DNA of 64,000 nt, from contig NZ_KK073872.1 of the NCBI RefSeq assembly GCF_000585335.1, positions 1,293,283-1,357,282 on the forward strand. Reading direction: 5' to 3'. Of the stretch, positions 43,369 through 52,981 are shown in pieces. The position numbers and the translations under genes are program-made. This DNA is from Cloacibacillus evryensis DSM 19522 (GTDB lineage: Bacteria; Synergistota; Synergistia; Synergistales; Synergistaceae). How positions within the stretch are numbered: position 1 is the stretch's first letter; each line of letters opens with the position of its first letter. The notes beneath the pieces were generated by a model, which did not search any database, had not been told where the DNA came from, and worked only from the letters and a program-made list of their open reading frames with translations.

Positions 43369-45918
43369 ATGAAAAAACAGATGTTATTGATAGACGGACA
43401 CGGGCTTGCGTTCAGGGGGTTCTACGCGCTGCCGGAGAATCTTGCGGCCGCAGACGGCACGCCGACGAACGCCGTTCTCGGGTTTATGAATATGCTGATG
43501 AAGGCGCTTGAGGAATGGCCCTCGGAGGGGCTGGGGATATTCTTTGATGTAAAGGGACCCACCAAGCGGCATGAACTTTTTGAGAATTATAAAGAGGGAC
43601 GCAAGCCGACGCCGGAGTCTTTCAAGGTGCAGCTGCCGCTCATCGTCGAGCTGTGCCGGCTGATGGGGATGCCGGTCTTTATGCGCGAGGGGGTGGAGGC
43701 CGACGACTGCATCGTCTCCACCGCGGCCGCCGGCGCGCGCGGCGGCTGGGGAGTGAGGATACTGTCCGCGGACAAGGACCTCTTTCAGGTGATAAACGGC
43801 GATATCGAAGTTATCCGCCCCTCGCGCGGCGTCACCGATTTCAGCCTTTACGACGAGGAAAATTTTAAAGAGAAATACGGCTTTGAGCCGCCGCTGATGG
43901 CCGACTACCTCGCGCTTGTGGGCGACGCGGTGGACAACATTCCCGGCGTTCCCGGCATCGGCGACAAGACGGCGAAGGAGCTGGTCGGCAGATACGGTTC
44001 GCTGGAAAAGATTTATGAAAACCTTGACACGGTCGCCAAAGCGCGCCGCGGCAAGCTTGAAGAGAACCGCGAGCTCGCCTTTCGCAGCCGTGAGCTGATC
44101 GTCCCGCAGCCGACCGAGGCGGTCCCCTTTGACGAACTTACGGTGCGGGAGCCGGATCTGGAAGAATTGCTGAAACTCTGCCGCCGGCTCGGGCTCAAAA
44201 AACTGACGGAGCGCTTCTCCGGCGATGCAGGGCAGGCCGCGGCCGGCTCGGCCATGGGCGTCCTTGATGGTGAGATAGAGGCGTCCGACGTTTCGCTTGA
44301 CGAACTGCTCGCCTCGGATGAGCTTGCGGCCGCGCCGGCGGCGCTCATGCTGGGCGGCTTCGCTCTCGCCGACCGGAGGGGCCGGTGCGCGAACCTTGAC
44401 CTGTCCTCCGCCGAAGAAGTCGAAAAATTCCGCGGCTGGACGGAGCGCGGAACGCTCACTCTGTACGGCTGCCGGACGCTGATGTCGCTTTATCCAGAGC
44501 TGCCGCTGCCGCCGTTTGAGAGGATACATGACCTGGAAGTCGCCAATTACCTGCTTCACCCCGACCGCGGCGGCGCGAAAGGCATCGCCCGCGCGATCGG
44601 CGGCCCGCTGCCGGAGGATCAGGAGCTGGCGCTGCGCCTTTTCGATCTCTACGCCCTCTTTGAGCCCGACTTAAAAAAATACGGGCTTGAGAAGGTGATG
44701 TTGGGGATAGATCTGCCTCTTTCCAAAACCCTCGCGAAGATGTACCGCACGGGGATACACGCGGACGCGGGGATGCTCGCCGCCGTTGAGGGAGAACTGT
44801 CCCGGAACATCGCCGCGGCGGAGGCGGATATCGAGAGCTATGTCGGTGAAAAGATAAACCTCTCGTCGCCAAAGCAGGTGAGCCAACTGCTGTTTGAACG
44901 GCTGATGCTGCCGCCGATAAAGAAAAACCATAGAGGCTATTCGACGGACGCCTACGTGCTCGAAGAACTCTCAAAACTGCCGGAGCCGCTCTGCGTCGTA
45001 CCGCGGAAGATAATAAACTACCGCGAAGAGTCAAAGGTACAGACAGGCTTCGTGCAGCCCTTCCTGAAGTTGAGCCGCGAGGGCGGCGGCTTGATCCATT
45101 CGACCTTCGACCACCTTTCCACCGGCACCGGACGCCTGGCGAGCAAAGACCCCAACGTGCAGAACATGCCGGTATTCGGCGAGTGGGCGGACCGCTTCCG
45201 CGCCTGCTTCACCCCGCGCGGCGTTGATTCCGTCTTTGTCGCGGCGGACTATTCGCAGATAGAGCTGCGCGTCCTCGCTGACCTTACGGGGGAGGAAAAG
45301 CTGATACAGGCCTTCCGCGACGGGCAGGACATACACCTTGAGACGGCCTCATGGGTCTTTGGGCTGCCCTCGGAGGATATCACGCCGGAGCAGCGCCGCT
45401 TCGCCAAAGTGGTAAATTTCGGCCTCATATACGGTATGAGCGCCTTCGGCCTTGCGCAGCGCCTGGGGATCCCGCGCCCCGAGGCCGCCCGCATGGTGGA
45501 GAGGTATTTCAGCGTGCTGCCGAAGGTACAGAAGTATATGAGCGACAGCGTTGCGGAGGCTAAGGAGCGCGGCTATACGATCTCGCACTTCGGGAGGATA
45601 CGCCCGCTTGCCGAGGTTAGCACCATCGAGGGACGCGGCAACAACCCGCTCAACCGCGTCGCGGTCAACTCCCCGCTGCAGAGCACGGCGGCCGATATCG
45701 CAAAGGTCGCCCTCTTCCGTTTCGACGACGCTCTGGAAAAGGAATTCCCCGCCGCGAAGACGGTGCTTCAGATACACGACTCCATCGTCTGCGAATGCCG
45801 CGAGGAGGAGGCGGCTGCGGTGGAGAAGCTGCTGGTCAAAACGATGGAGGCGGTGGACGTCCTCAAGGTGCCGCTCAAGGCCGAGCCGAAGCGCGGACGG
45901 TCGCTGAAAGAGGTATAG
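43369..45918 (+). CDS. polA: DNA polymerase I
   Basis: An 849-aa Pol I: 5' nuclease domain (about 1-290; LLIDGHGLAFRGFYAL, GVEADDCI, GDAVDNIPGVPGIGDKTA), a degenerate 3'-5' exonuclease region (about 310-470) without the DxE metal motif, and the polymerase domain (DYSQIELRVLA; RRFAKVVNFGLIYGMS). The final metal motif is IHDSIV instead of the usual HDE. Proofreading should be absent, as in Taq and Bacillus Pol I. ATG 43369 (MKKQMLLIDG) has GAGGA 8 nt upstream; the longer frame from 43279 is not credible. Confidence 0.96.
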   Translation: MKKQMLLIDGHGLAFRGFYALPENLAAADGTPTNAVLGFMNMLMKALEEWPSEGLGIFFDVKGPTKRHELFENYKEGRKPTPESFKVQLPLIVELCRLMGMPVFMREGVEADDCIVSTAAAGARGGWGVRILSADKDLFQVINGDIEVIRPSRGVTDFSLYDEENFKEKYGFEPPLMADYLALVGDAVDNIPGVPGIGDKTAKELVGRYGSLEKIYENLDTVAKARRGKLEENRELAFRSRELIVPQPTEAVPFDELTVREPDLEELLKLCRRLGLKKLTERFSGDAGQAAAGSAMGVLDGEIEASDVSLDELLASDELAAAPAALMLGGFALADRRGRCANLDLSSAEEVEKFRGWTERGTLTLYGCRTLMSLYPELPLPPFERIHDLEVANYLLHPDRGGAKGIARAIGGPLPEDQELALRLFDLYALFEPDLKKYGLEKVMLGIDLPLSKTLAKMYRTGIHADAGMLAAVEGELSRNIAAAEADIESYVGEKINLSSPKQVSQLLFERLMLPPIKKNHRGYSTDAYVLEELSKLPEPLCVVPRKIINYREESKVQTGFVQPFLKLSREGGGLIHSTFDHLSTGTGRLASKDPNVQNMPVFGEWADRFRACFTPRGVDSVFVAADYSQIELRVLADLTGEEKLIQAFRDGQDIHLETASWVFGLPSEDITPEQRRFAKVVNFGLIYGMSAFGLAQRLGIPRPEAARMVERYFSVLPKVQKYMSDSVAEAKERGYTISHFGRIRPLAEVSTIEGRGNNPLNRVAVNSPLQSTAADIAKVALFRFDDALEKEFPAAKTVLQIHDSIVCECREEEAAAVEKLLVKTMEAVDVLKVPLKAEPKRGRSLKEV

Positions 45919-45993
45919 CCGCGGCTGGATTTCAGTGGTTTGCCCTGCCGGCCGGATAGACTACTTTATTGACGAAAGAGGGAATTGAGAGAT

Positions 45994-46320
45994 ATGTTTG
46001 TACTGGACAGTCAGATCGCGTCGGAGGAACTTGGCAGCGGCGCCATAAGAAAGATCAAGGGGTATATCGACGACCTGATGCTCGTCGAACTTACATGGAA
46101 GGCTGGGCAGGAGGGGGTACTGCACCACCACCCGCACCGCCAGTGCGATTATGTGGTGAAAGGGAGCTTCGAGGTTACCCTTGGAGACGAGAAGAAGATA
46201 CTCGGCCCCGGCGACTGCTTTTATGTGAAGGCCGACGTTCCGCACGGAGTCAAGGCGCTCGAGGACGGCGGCATACTGCTTGATATATTCACGCCGATGC
46301 GTGAGGACTTTATAAAGTAA
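45994..46320 (+). CDS. Cupin-domain protein
   Basis: A 108-aa single-domain cupin: motif 1 GVLHHHPHRQCDYVVKG supplies several His metal-ligand candidates, with Cys/Asp in place of the usual Glu, and motif 2 GDCFYVKADVPHGV supplies the last His. Such small cupins bind a metal and act as isomerases, dioxygenases or sensors; the function here is unknown. ATG 45994 is preferred over TTG 45985 from the GAGGG spacing. It is 18 nt upstream of the alcohol dehydrogenase gene. Confidence 0.85.
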   Translation: MFVLDSQIASEELGSGAIRKIKGYIDDLMLVELTWKAGQEGVLHHHPHRQCDYVVKGSFEVTLGDEKKILGPGDCFYVKADVPHGVKALEDGGILLDIFTPMREDFIK

Positions 46321-46338
46321 GGATAGAGGTTTTGTCAG

Positions 46339-47517
46339 ATGCAGAATTTTGTCTACTACGCGCCGACGAAAGTCGTATTTGGAAGAGATGCGGAAAAAAA
46401 GGCGGGGGCTCTTATCCGCGAACAGGGATGCAAAAAGGCGATGGTCGTTTACGGAGGCGGCAGCGTCAAGCGAAGCGGGCTGCTTGACCGTGTGCTCGCC
46501 TCGCTGGACGAAAGCGGCGTCTCCCATATCGAGCTGGGAGGCGTGGTCCCCAATCCGCGCCTTTCAAAGGTCCGCGAAGGGATCGGGCTCGTCCGCCGCG
46601 AGAAAGCCGACTTCCTGCTCTCGGTGGGCGGCGGCAGCGTCATCGACACGGCGAAGGCGATCGGTTACGGCGTACCCTACGAGGGGGACGTCTGGGATTT
46701 CTACACCGGCAAAGCCACGGCCCAGGCCAGCCTGCCTATGGGCTGCGTGCTGACGATCGCCGCCGCCGGAAGCGAGATGAGCAACTCCAGCGTCATCACG
46801 AACGAGGATGGCGGCCTCAAACGCGGATGTAAGAACGACCTCTCGCGCCAGCGTTTCGCGGTGCTGAACCCAGAGCTGACCTACTCGCTGCCGCCCTATC
46901 AGACGGCGAACGGCGCCGTCGATATCATGATGCATACGATGGAGCGCTACTTCACCACGGAAAAGGACCTTCTGCTCACAGACGCGCTGGCAGAGGGGCT
47001 TATGCGCACGGTCATGGAGTGCGCGCACACGCTGCGCGGCGACCCGGAAAACTACGCCGCCCGCGCCAATATGATGTGGGCCTCCAGCCTTTCGCATAAC
47101 GGCCTGATGGGCTGCGGCACGGTCGAGGACTGGGCCTCCCATCAGATCGAGCACGAGCTCAGCGGCATGTTCGACTGTTCGCATGGCGCCGGGCTGGCGG
47201 CGATCTGGGCCTCCTGGGCACGCTATGTCATGGACGCGGACTGCGCGCGTTTTGCCCGGTTCGCCGTGAATGTGATGGGCGTGCCCCGCGGCGCGGACGA
47301 CAGGGCGACGGCGGAGAGGGGCATAGCCGCCGCGGAGGATTTCTACCGCTCGATAGAGATGCCGACGAACATCAGGGAGCTCGGCTATGAGCTCAGCGGC
47401 GAACAGATCAACGAGCTTGCCGAAAAGTGCACCTACTATGGAACGCGCACGATCGGAAGCTTCAAAAAACTGGGCCGCGAGGACATCGTGAAGATTTACG
47501 AGATGGCGCGCGGCTAG
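46339..47517 (+). CDS. Iron-dependent alcohol dehydrogenase (butanol dehydrogenase/YqhD-like)
   Basis: A 392-aa group III alcohol dehydrogenase: cofactor motif GGGSVIDTAKAIGYG near residue 94, and metal ligands in AVDIMMHTMERYF, DWASHQIEHEL and CSHGAGLAAI. It resembles NADPH-dependent butanol dehydrogenases and YqhD, which reduce aldehydes in fermentation or detoxification. It follows the cupin gene closely and probably forms a two-gene unit. Confidence 0.92.
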   Translation: MQNFVYYAPTKVVFGRDAEKKAGALIREQGCKKAMVVYGGGSVKRSGLLDRVLASLDESGVSHIELGGVVPNPRLSKVREGIGLVRREKADFLLSVGGGSVIDTAKAIGYGVPYEGDVWDFYTGKATAQASLPMGCVLTIAAAGSEMSNSSVITNEDGGLKRGCKNDLSRQRFAVLNPELTYSLPPYQTANGAVDIMMHTMERYFTTEKDLLLTDALAEGLMRTVMECAHTLRGDPENYAARANMMWASSLSHNGLMGCGTVEDWASHQIEHELSGMFDCSHGAGLAAIWASWARYVMDADCARFARFAVNVMGVPRGADDRATAERGIAAAEDFYRSIEMPTNIRELGYELSGEQINELAEKCTYYGTRTIGSFKKLGREDIVKIYEMARG

Positions 47518-47577
47518 AGACGGAAAAAGTTTTGCGCCGGACTTATCGATCGGACGGGAAAAATAAACAACAATAAC

Positions 47578-47606
47578 TTGCGTCAGCCGCCGATCTGGCA
47601 TATAAT
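47578..47606 (+). promoter_or_regulatory. Promoter of rpmE
   Basis: TTGCGT (47578-47583) and a perfect TATAAT (47601-47606) with 17-bp spacing, 46 nt ahead of rpmE. Confidence 0.75.
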
Positions 47607-47652
47607 ACATTGCTGTATGTTAGACGTACTTGAACATCTGGAGGTGCAATAA

Positions 47653-47889
47653 ATGAAGAAGGACATCCACCCGAAATACGAAGTTTGTAAGGTGACCTGC
47701 GCCTGTGGCAATACATTTGAGACGAAGTCCACAGTGGGCGACATGAGAGTTTCTGTCTGCAGCGCGTGCCATCCTTTCTACACAGGCAAGAAGGGCCGCG
47801 TCATCGAAGCGGGACGCCTTGAAAAGTTCCGTCAGAAGTATGCCGGTGTGAACTACGGACAGAAGAACGTAAGCGAGACCGCCGAATAG
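47653..47889 (+). CDS. rpmE: Ribosomal protein L31 (zinc-binding form)
   Basis: A 78-aa L31 with the zinc ligands C16, C18, C36 and C39 (CACGNTF and [12 protein letters not shown]). It is therefore the C+ form that needs zinc. Ribosome-binding site GGAGGTG precedes the ATG. It has its own promoter and a terminator 11 nt downstream. Confidence 0.97.
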   Translation: MKKDIHPKYEVCKVTCACGNTFETKSTVGDMRVSVCSACHPFYTGKKGRVIEAGRLEKFRQKYAGVNYGQKNVSETAE

Positions 47890-47900
47890 CTTTTCGATTT

Positions 47901-47935
47901 AAGAGGGGTCGCCTGCGCGAACCCCTCTTTTGTTT
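47901..47935 (+). terminator. Rho-independent terminator of rpmE
   Basis: AAGAGGGGT.CGC pairs with GCG.AACCCCTCTT around a 4-nt loop, followed by a T-rich stretch. Confidence 0.8.
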
Positions 47936-48033
47936 TCTTGTCTCAAAATACGAACAGCTCCTCTCCCCGTGGGAGGTTGACGATAAAGTAAGATCAGCAT
48001 TGACAGCTGACGACAGATAGGAGTGATGCCGGA

Positions 48034-48723
48034 ATGAGCGTTTTTGTGAAACTTATCGCCGCGACGCCGGAGGCGGACAGGGTCGTCGCCGCCGCGGCGA
48101 AAATATGCTACAGCCCGTCGGGGGCGGCCGAAATACTTGACGGCCTCGACCCGGCAAAGACCGCTTCGTTTTTGAAAATGCTGCGCGAGGCGGGGCATCT
48201 CTCCCCTTTTGAACACGCCTCTTTCACCTTTGCCGTCGAGGGCGTGAGCCGCGTTGCGACGCACCAGCTCGTGCGCCACAGGATGGCCAGCTACTCCCAG
48301 CAGAGTCAGCGTTATGTAGGAATGACCGGCAACGAGTGTGTCGTGCCGCCCTCGGTAGAGGCTGACGCGCGCGCGCTCGCCGTTTTCAAGGAGCAGATCG
48401 AATCCGCGCAGCGCGCCTACGATGAGCTGGTCTCTCTCGGGATTCCGAAGGAAGACGCGCGTTTCATCCTGCCGCACGGAGCGGAGACGCGCATCGTGGT
48501 CACGATGAACGCGCGCGAGCTGCATCACTTCTTTGCGCTTCGTCTCTGCCGCCGGGCCCAGTGGGAGATACGCGCGCTGGCGCGCGAAATGCTGCGCGCG
48601 GTGCGCGAAGCCGCGCCCGTGCTTTTTGTCACTGCCGGCCCCTCCTGCGTTACCGAGGGAGCCTGTCGTGAGGCGCATTCCTGCGGGCAGCCGTACAAAG
48701 ATATGGAAGACATGCTCTCATAA
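48034..48723 (+). CDS. thyX: FAD-dependent thymidylate synthase ThyX
   Basis: A 229-aa flavin-dependent thymidylate synthase with the ThyX signature RHRMASYSQQSQRY near residue 80 and the supporting LPHGAETRIVVTMNARELHHF. It methylates dUMP using methylene-tetrahydrofolate and FAD, unlike ThyA. Its stop overlaps the next start. Neighbours rpmE, DUF1385 and prfA form a conserved group. Confidence 0.96.
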   Translation: MSVFVKLIAATPEADRVVAAAAKICYSPSGAAEILDGLDPAKTASFLKMLREAGHLSPFEHASFTFAVEGVSRVATHQLVRHRMASYSQQSQRYVGMTGNECVVPPSVEADARALAVFKEQIESAQRAYDELVSLGIPKEDARFILPHGAETRIVVTMNARELHHFFALRLCRRAQWEIRALAREMLRAVREAAPVLFVTAGPSCVTEGACREAHSCGQPYKDMEDMLS

Positions 48724-49682
48724 TGAGGATATCCGCGCTGCTTCATGTGATGTTTTCGGCGGTCATGGACCTGCCTCCTAAAAGGATACCGGTGGGCGGG
48801 CAGGCCGTCATTGAAGGTGTGCTCATGAAGGGACCGGAGCATTGGGGGCTTGCCGTCCGGGAGCCGAACGGGACGATCTGCCTGAAATCATGGCTCGGTT
48901 CCGAGTGGCTGAAGGGCGGCCTCTGGAAATGGCCCGTCGTCCGCGGCTTCGCCACGATGGTGGAGATGATGAGGATCGGGATGAAGGCGCTCTCCCTCTC
49001 CGCCGATATCAGCCTTGGCGAAGAGGAGAAGATATCCCCCTTTGAGATGGTGCTTTCCGTGGGGGCCGCGCTGCTCGGCGTCGTCGGGATATTCCTCGCG
49101 CTGCCGATGTTCGTTTCGGAATATCTCACGGGGCATTTCGCCCTCTCTCACTTCGGCAAAAACATCGTCGAGGGAATCCTGCGCGGCGTGATCTTTGTCG
49201 GCTACGTGGCGGCCATCTCCATGTGGAAGGATATCGCCCGCGTCTTTGAATATCACGGCGCGGAGCACAAGACGATAAACGCCTACGAGCACGGCGCTCC
49301 GTTAACGCCCGAGAGCGTGGCGCATTATTCACGCATCCACCGGCGCTGCGGGACCTCCTTCCTTTTAGTCGTAATAGTCGTGAGCATTATCGTATTTTCC
49401 CTGATCGGCGGCGGTTCCGTGCTTTGGCGCGTGGGCAGCCGGGTGGTGCTGCTGCCGCTCGTGATCGGGCTCTCCTACGAATTTATCCGCGGTGCTTCCA
49501 ATTCCGACACCTGGGGTAAATACTGTATAATGCCCGCGCTTTCGCTTCAATATATAACTACGCGCGAACCCTCCGCCGATCAGCTGGAGGTCGCGATCGC
49601 CGCGCTTGACGTGGCGCTTGATCCTGACAAAGAAAATAAAGATACTACATCGGGTGGTGCAGAGGATGGAACTGATAGATAA
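48723..49682 (+). CDS. DUF1385 (YqhQ-like) membrane protein
   Basis: A 319-aa DUF1385 protein: [15 protein letters not shown] near the N-terminus, about four membrane segments, and [17 protein letters not shown] containing conserved His/Glu. The YqhQ family has no settled function; the gene is commonly located beside prfA and rpmE. It begins at the thyX stop and overlaps the prfA start by 17 nt, so it is part of one transcription unit. Confidence 0.9.
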   Translation: MRISALLHVMFSAVMDLPPKRIPVGGQAVIEGVLMKGPEHWGLAVREPNGTICLKSWLGSEWLKGGLWKWPVVRGFATMVEMMRIGMKALSLSADISLGEEEKISPFEMVLSVGAALLGVVGIFLALPMFVSEYLTGHFALSHFGKNIVEGILRGVIFVGYVAAISMWKDIARVFEYHGAEHKTINAYEHGAPLTPESVAHYSRIHRRCGTSFLLVVIVVSIIVFSLIGGGSVLWRVGSRVVLLPLVIGLSYEFIRGASNSDTWGKYCIMPALSLQYITTREPSADQLEVAIAALDVALDPDKENKDTTSGGAEDGTDR

Positions 49683-50739
49683 ACTTAAAGAGATAGAGGC
49701 CAGTTACCGCGAGCTGGAGCTGAAAATGGCCGATCCCGCGGTGGCGAACGACCCCCAGGAGATGCAGACGCTCGGCAAGAAGCATGTCGACCTTACTCCG
49801 ATCGTCGACGCGTTCTCCCAGTATGAGGCCGTGCTTCAGGGCATCGCCGACGCGAAAGAGATGATCAACGGCGACGACGAAGAGATGCGCGAGCTTGCCA
49901 AGGAAGAGCTCGCCGCGCTCGAGGAGCGCGTGCCGGAGCTTGAAAAGGATATCCGCGTACTGCTGCTGCCGAAGGATATCAACGACGACAAGAGCGTCAT
50001 CATCGAAATACGCGGCGGCGCAGGCGGCGAGGAGGCGGCGCTCTTCTCCGCGAACCTCTTCCGCATGTACACGCGCTTTGCCGAACGCCAGCGTTGGAAG
50101 ACGGAGGTCATCTCCGGCAGCGAAACCGGGATCGGCGGATTCAAGGAGATAGTCTTCCGCGTCGACGGTACCGGAGCTTTCAGCATGCTCAAGTTCGAGA
50201 GCGGCGTCCACCGTGTCCAGCGCGTCCCCGAGACGGAGGCGAGCGGACGCATCCACACCTCTACGGCGACCGTCGCGGTATTGCCCGAAGCGGCCGACGT
50301 CGACGTCGAGATCCGCTCGGAAGACCTTAAGATAGACACCTACCGCTCCAGCGGCGCCGGCGGACAGCACGTCAACATGACGGACTCGGCGGTGCGCATT
50401 ACCCACCTTCCCTCCGGGATCGTGGTCACCTGCCAGGACGAACGTTCGCAGATAAAAAACCGCGCGAAGGCGATGCAGTTCCTGCGCACGAAGCTCTACG
50501 ACGCCGAACTTCAGCGGCAGAACGCCGAAATGGCGGCGGAGCGCAAGGGGCAGGTGGGGACCGGCGACCGTGCCGAACGCATCCGTACCTATAATTTCCC
50601 GCAGAACCGCCTTTCAGACCACCGTATAAACCTGACGCTCTATAAACTCGACCAGATACTCGACGGGGACCTCTACGAGCTTATCAGTATGCTCTCCGAG
50701 GCCGACCAGGCCGAGAAGATGAAATACCTTTCGGTATAG
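49666..50739 (+). CDS. prfA: Peptide chain release factor 1
   Basis: A 357-aa class I release factor. The stop-codon recognition tripeptide is PET in [14 protein letters not shown], the PxT type that marks RF1 (UAA/UAG). The catalytic GGQ is in [19 protein letters not shown] 49666 is preferred because GGGTGG lies 8 nt upstream and the family begins MELIDKL. prmC follows 2 nt later. Confidence 0.97.
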   Translation: MELIDKLKEIEASYRELELKMADPAVANDPQEMQTLGKKHVDLTPIVDAFSQYEAVLQGIADAKEMINGDDEEMRELAKEELAALEERVPELEKDIRVLLLPKDINDDKSVIIEIRGGAGGEEAALFSANLFRMYTRFAERQRWKTEVISGSETGIGGFKEIVFRVDGTGAFSMLKFESGVHRVQRVPETEASGRIHTSTATVAVLPEAADVDVEIRSEDLKIDTYRSSGAGGQHVNMTDSAVRITHLPSGIVVTCQDERSQIKNRAKAMQFLRTKLYDAELQRQNAEMAAERKGQVGTGDRAERIRTYNFPQNRLSDHRINLTLYKLDQILDGDLYELISMLSEADQAEKMKYLSV

Positions 50740-50741
50740 GC

Positions 50742-51590
50742 ATGCGGCTGCGGGAGCTCCGCCGCCGCTGCCGCGAGACGCTGGTTCTCGCGGGGGCGGC
50801 CAGACCGGAATATTCGGCGGACCTCATAATATCCCGGCGGCTTGGCATCGGCCGGGCCGAGCTTTTATACAAAGACGACGAGATCCCCGCGCAGAGCTGT
50901 GAGGGGATTTTTGCTGCGGCCGCCAGACGCGCGCAGGGAGTCCCTCTCGCCTACGTGCTTCACGAGGCGGAATTCTACGGCTATCGTTTCAAGGTCGGAC
51001 GCGGCGTCCTTATACCGCGGCCGGAGACCGAGCTGCTCGTGGAGGCGGCCCTTGAATATTTCCCGCGGGGGCGCGGCGCGCGCTTCGCCGACTGGTGCAC
51101 CGGCAGCGGCTGCATCGCGCTCTCCCTGCTGCTGGAAAACGGGGCGCTTACGGGGTTGGGGATCGACAAGAGCCCGCAGGCGCTCCGCTGGGCCGCGATC
51201 AACAGGAAATTCCATCACCTTGAAGACCGCCTCGCCCTGCTTCGCAACGCCGAGCCCTCGGAGGCCGCCATTGACGGTGAAAGCCTCGATTTTATAATCT
51301 CCAACCCTCCGTATATCCCGGAGGGGGAGATGGCGGGGCTGATGCCCGAAGTCCGCGACTATGAACCGCACATGGCGCTGAACGGCGGAGCGGGCGGGCT
51401 CGCGCTCTATAAGAAATTTTTTCGTTCCTTCCCGGGGTTTCTGAAGCCAGGCGGACTGCTTTTGCTGGAAACGGCCGGCAGCTCCCAGATTTGTGCGCTT
51501 GAGGGGCTTGTTTCAAGTGAATTTGTTCTCATGAATAAAATTTTGGATTATAACGGAATAATTCGCCATATTATATGGCGCAAAAGATAA
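50742..51590 (+). CDS. prmC: Release factor glutamine methyltransferase PrmC
   Basis: A 282-aa SAM-dependent methyltransferase that methylates the Gln of the GGQ motif of release factors. It has the N-terminal helical substrate domain, the YGYRFKVGRGVLIPRPETELLVE linker, the SAM motif DWCTGSGCIALSLLL and the catalytic NPPYIP. It is directly downstream of its substrate gene prfA. Confidence 0.96.
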   Translation: MRLRELRRRCRETLVLAGAARPEYSADLIISRRLGIGRAELLYKDDEIPAQSCEGIFAAAARRAQGVPLAYVLHEAEFYGYRFKVGRGVLIPRPETELLVEAALEYFPRGRGARFADWCTGSGCIALSLLLENGALTGLGIDKSPQALRWAAINRKFHHLEDRLALLRNAEPSEAAIDGESLDFIISNPPYIPEGEMAGLMPEVRDYEPHMALNGGAGGLALYKKFFRSFPGFLKPGGLLLLETAGSSQICALEGLVSSEFVLMNKILDYNGIIRHIIWRKR

Positions 51591-51658
51591 AATTTAATAT
51601 AATGATAGCTATAAGAAAATTTATCAAGAATAATATTCTTTGAGGAAGGATGTTAATC

Positions 51659-52855
51659 ATGGAAAAGAGAGAACTCGTAATAATCGGAGCCGGCCCGGCC
51701 GGACTCGCGGCCGCGGTATACGGACGCCGCGCGGGGCTTGACACGCTTATCCTGGAAAAGGGTATCCCCGGAGGTCAGATCAACATCACAGATGAAATCG
51801 AAAACTGGCCCGGTACCATCCATTCAACAGGTTCCGAGCTCGGAGAGACCTTCCGCAAGCACGCCGAACACTTCAAGGCTGAATTCAGAGACTGCACGGT
51901 GCAGAAGATAGATCTCAGAGACGGAGGCAAATTCGTCGTCACCGACAAAGGCGAGATCGAGGCCGAGGCGATCATCCTCGCGACCGGCGCGAGCTTCAGG
52001 AAGCTCGGCTGCCCCGGCGAAGCCGAATTCACCGGCGCCGGCGTCAGCTACTGCGCGGTCTGCGACGCGGCCTTCTTTGAGGGCGAGACGATCGCCGTCG
52101 TCGGCGGCGGCAACGTCGCGGTCGAAGAGGCCGGCTACCTTACGCGCTTTGCCGATAAAGTATACATCATCCACCGCCGTGACGAATGGCGGGCCGACCG
52201 TCTGGCGATAGAGCAGGCGCTTGCCAACCCGAAGATCGTCCCCGTCTGGAATTCGGTCGTGGAGTCGATCGAGGGCGAGGGCGTCGTTGAGAAGCTCGTA
52301 CTTAAAAACGTCAAGACCGGCGAAGTATCCGACCTTCCCGTGGCGGGCTGCTTCGTTTTTGTCGGCACCGAGCCTAACGTAGCCTACCTCCAGCCCGAGA
52401 ACTCGGTCGTCAAGCAGACCAGAGGCGGCTGGATCGATACCAACGATAAAATGGAGACCTCCGTCGAAGGCGTCTTCGCCGCGGGCGACATCCGCGACAA
52501 ATACCTGCGTCAGGTCGTGACCGCGGCCGGCGACGGCGCGGTAGCCGCGATGGCCGCCTACGCCTACATCACGGAGCAGCTCCACCTTCGTTCAGTGCTC
52601 ATCGACCCGGAAGAGGTGGTCGCGCTCTTCACCTCCAGCATAGATCAGGGACAGGTCCAGCTCCAGGTCGCGGCGGAGAAGTTCGCGAAGGAGAGCGGCA
52701 AAAAGATCGCCTTCATCGACGGCTACAGGAACGGCAAGATGGTCGAGAAGCTCGGCATCGCGAAGCTCCCGACGATCGTCGAAATGAGGAAGGGCGCGAT
52801 GGTCCGCTCCGCCGAACCCACAACGATCGAGGAGATCAAAAACTTCCTCGCGTAG
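51659..52855 (+). CDS. trxB: Thioredoxin reductase fused to a cysteine-less thioredoxin-like domain
   Basis: A 398-aa protein. Residues about 1-305 are a complete low-Mr thioredoxin reductase: FAD motif GAGPAGLAAAVYG, redox-active CAVC in SYCAVCDAAF, NAD(P)H motif GGGNVAVEEA and the final AAGDIRDKYLRQV. The last 85 residues resemble a thioredoxin fold (VVALFT...KKIAFIDGY..., LGIAKLPTIVEMRKGAMV with the cis-Pro), but the CGPC position reads SSIDQG. ATG 51659 is spaced correctly from GAGGAAGG; ATG 51650 is too close. The reductase should reduce a separate thioredoxin or another partner. Confidence 0.93.
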   Translation: MEKRELVIIGAGPAGLAAAVYGRRAGLDTLILEKGIPGGQINITDEIENWPGTIHSTGSELGETFRKHAEHFKAEFRDCTVQKIDLRDGGKFVVTDKGEIEAEAIILATGASFRKLGCPGEAEFTGAGVSYCAVCDAAFFEGETIAVVGGGNVAVEEAGYLTRFADKVYIIHRRDEWRADRLAIEQALANPKIVPVWNSVVESIEGEGVVEKLVLKNVKTGEVSDLPVAGCFVFVGTEPNVAYLQPENSVVKQTRGGWIDTNDKMETSVEGVFAAGDIRDKYLRQVVTAAGDGAVAAMAAYAYITEQLHLRSVLIDPEEVVALFTSSIDQGQVQLQVAAEKFAKESGKKIAFIDGYRNGKMVEKLGIAKLPTIVEMRKGAMVRSAEPTTIEEIKNFLA

Positions 52856-52879
52856 AGATCGCGGTAATTTAAGACATAA

Positions 52880-52922
52880 AGGGCGGGAGGCGTTTTCAGC
52901 GTTCTCCCGCCCTCTCTTTTTC
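52880..52922 (+). terminator. Rho-independent terminator of trxB
   Basis: A perfect 10-bp stem (52880-52889 with 52904-52913), 14-nt loop and CTCTTTTT tail, 25 nt after the stop codon. Confidence 0.85.
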
Positions 52923-52981
52923 GGTATAATAATAGAGAACGCTTTCGCAGCGAAATGTTTGCCGAAAGGGAGGGCTGAGCG

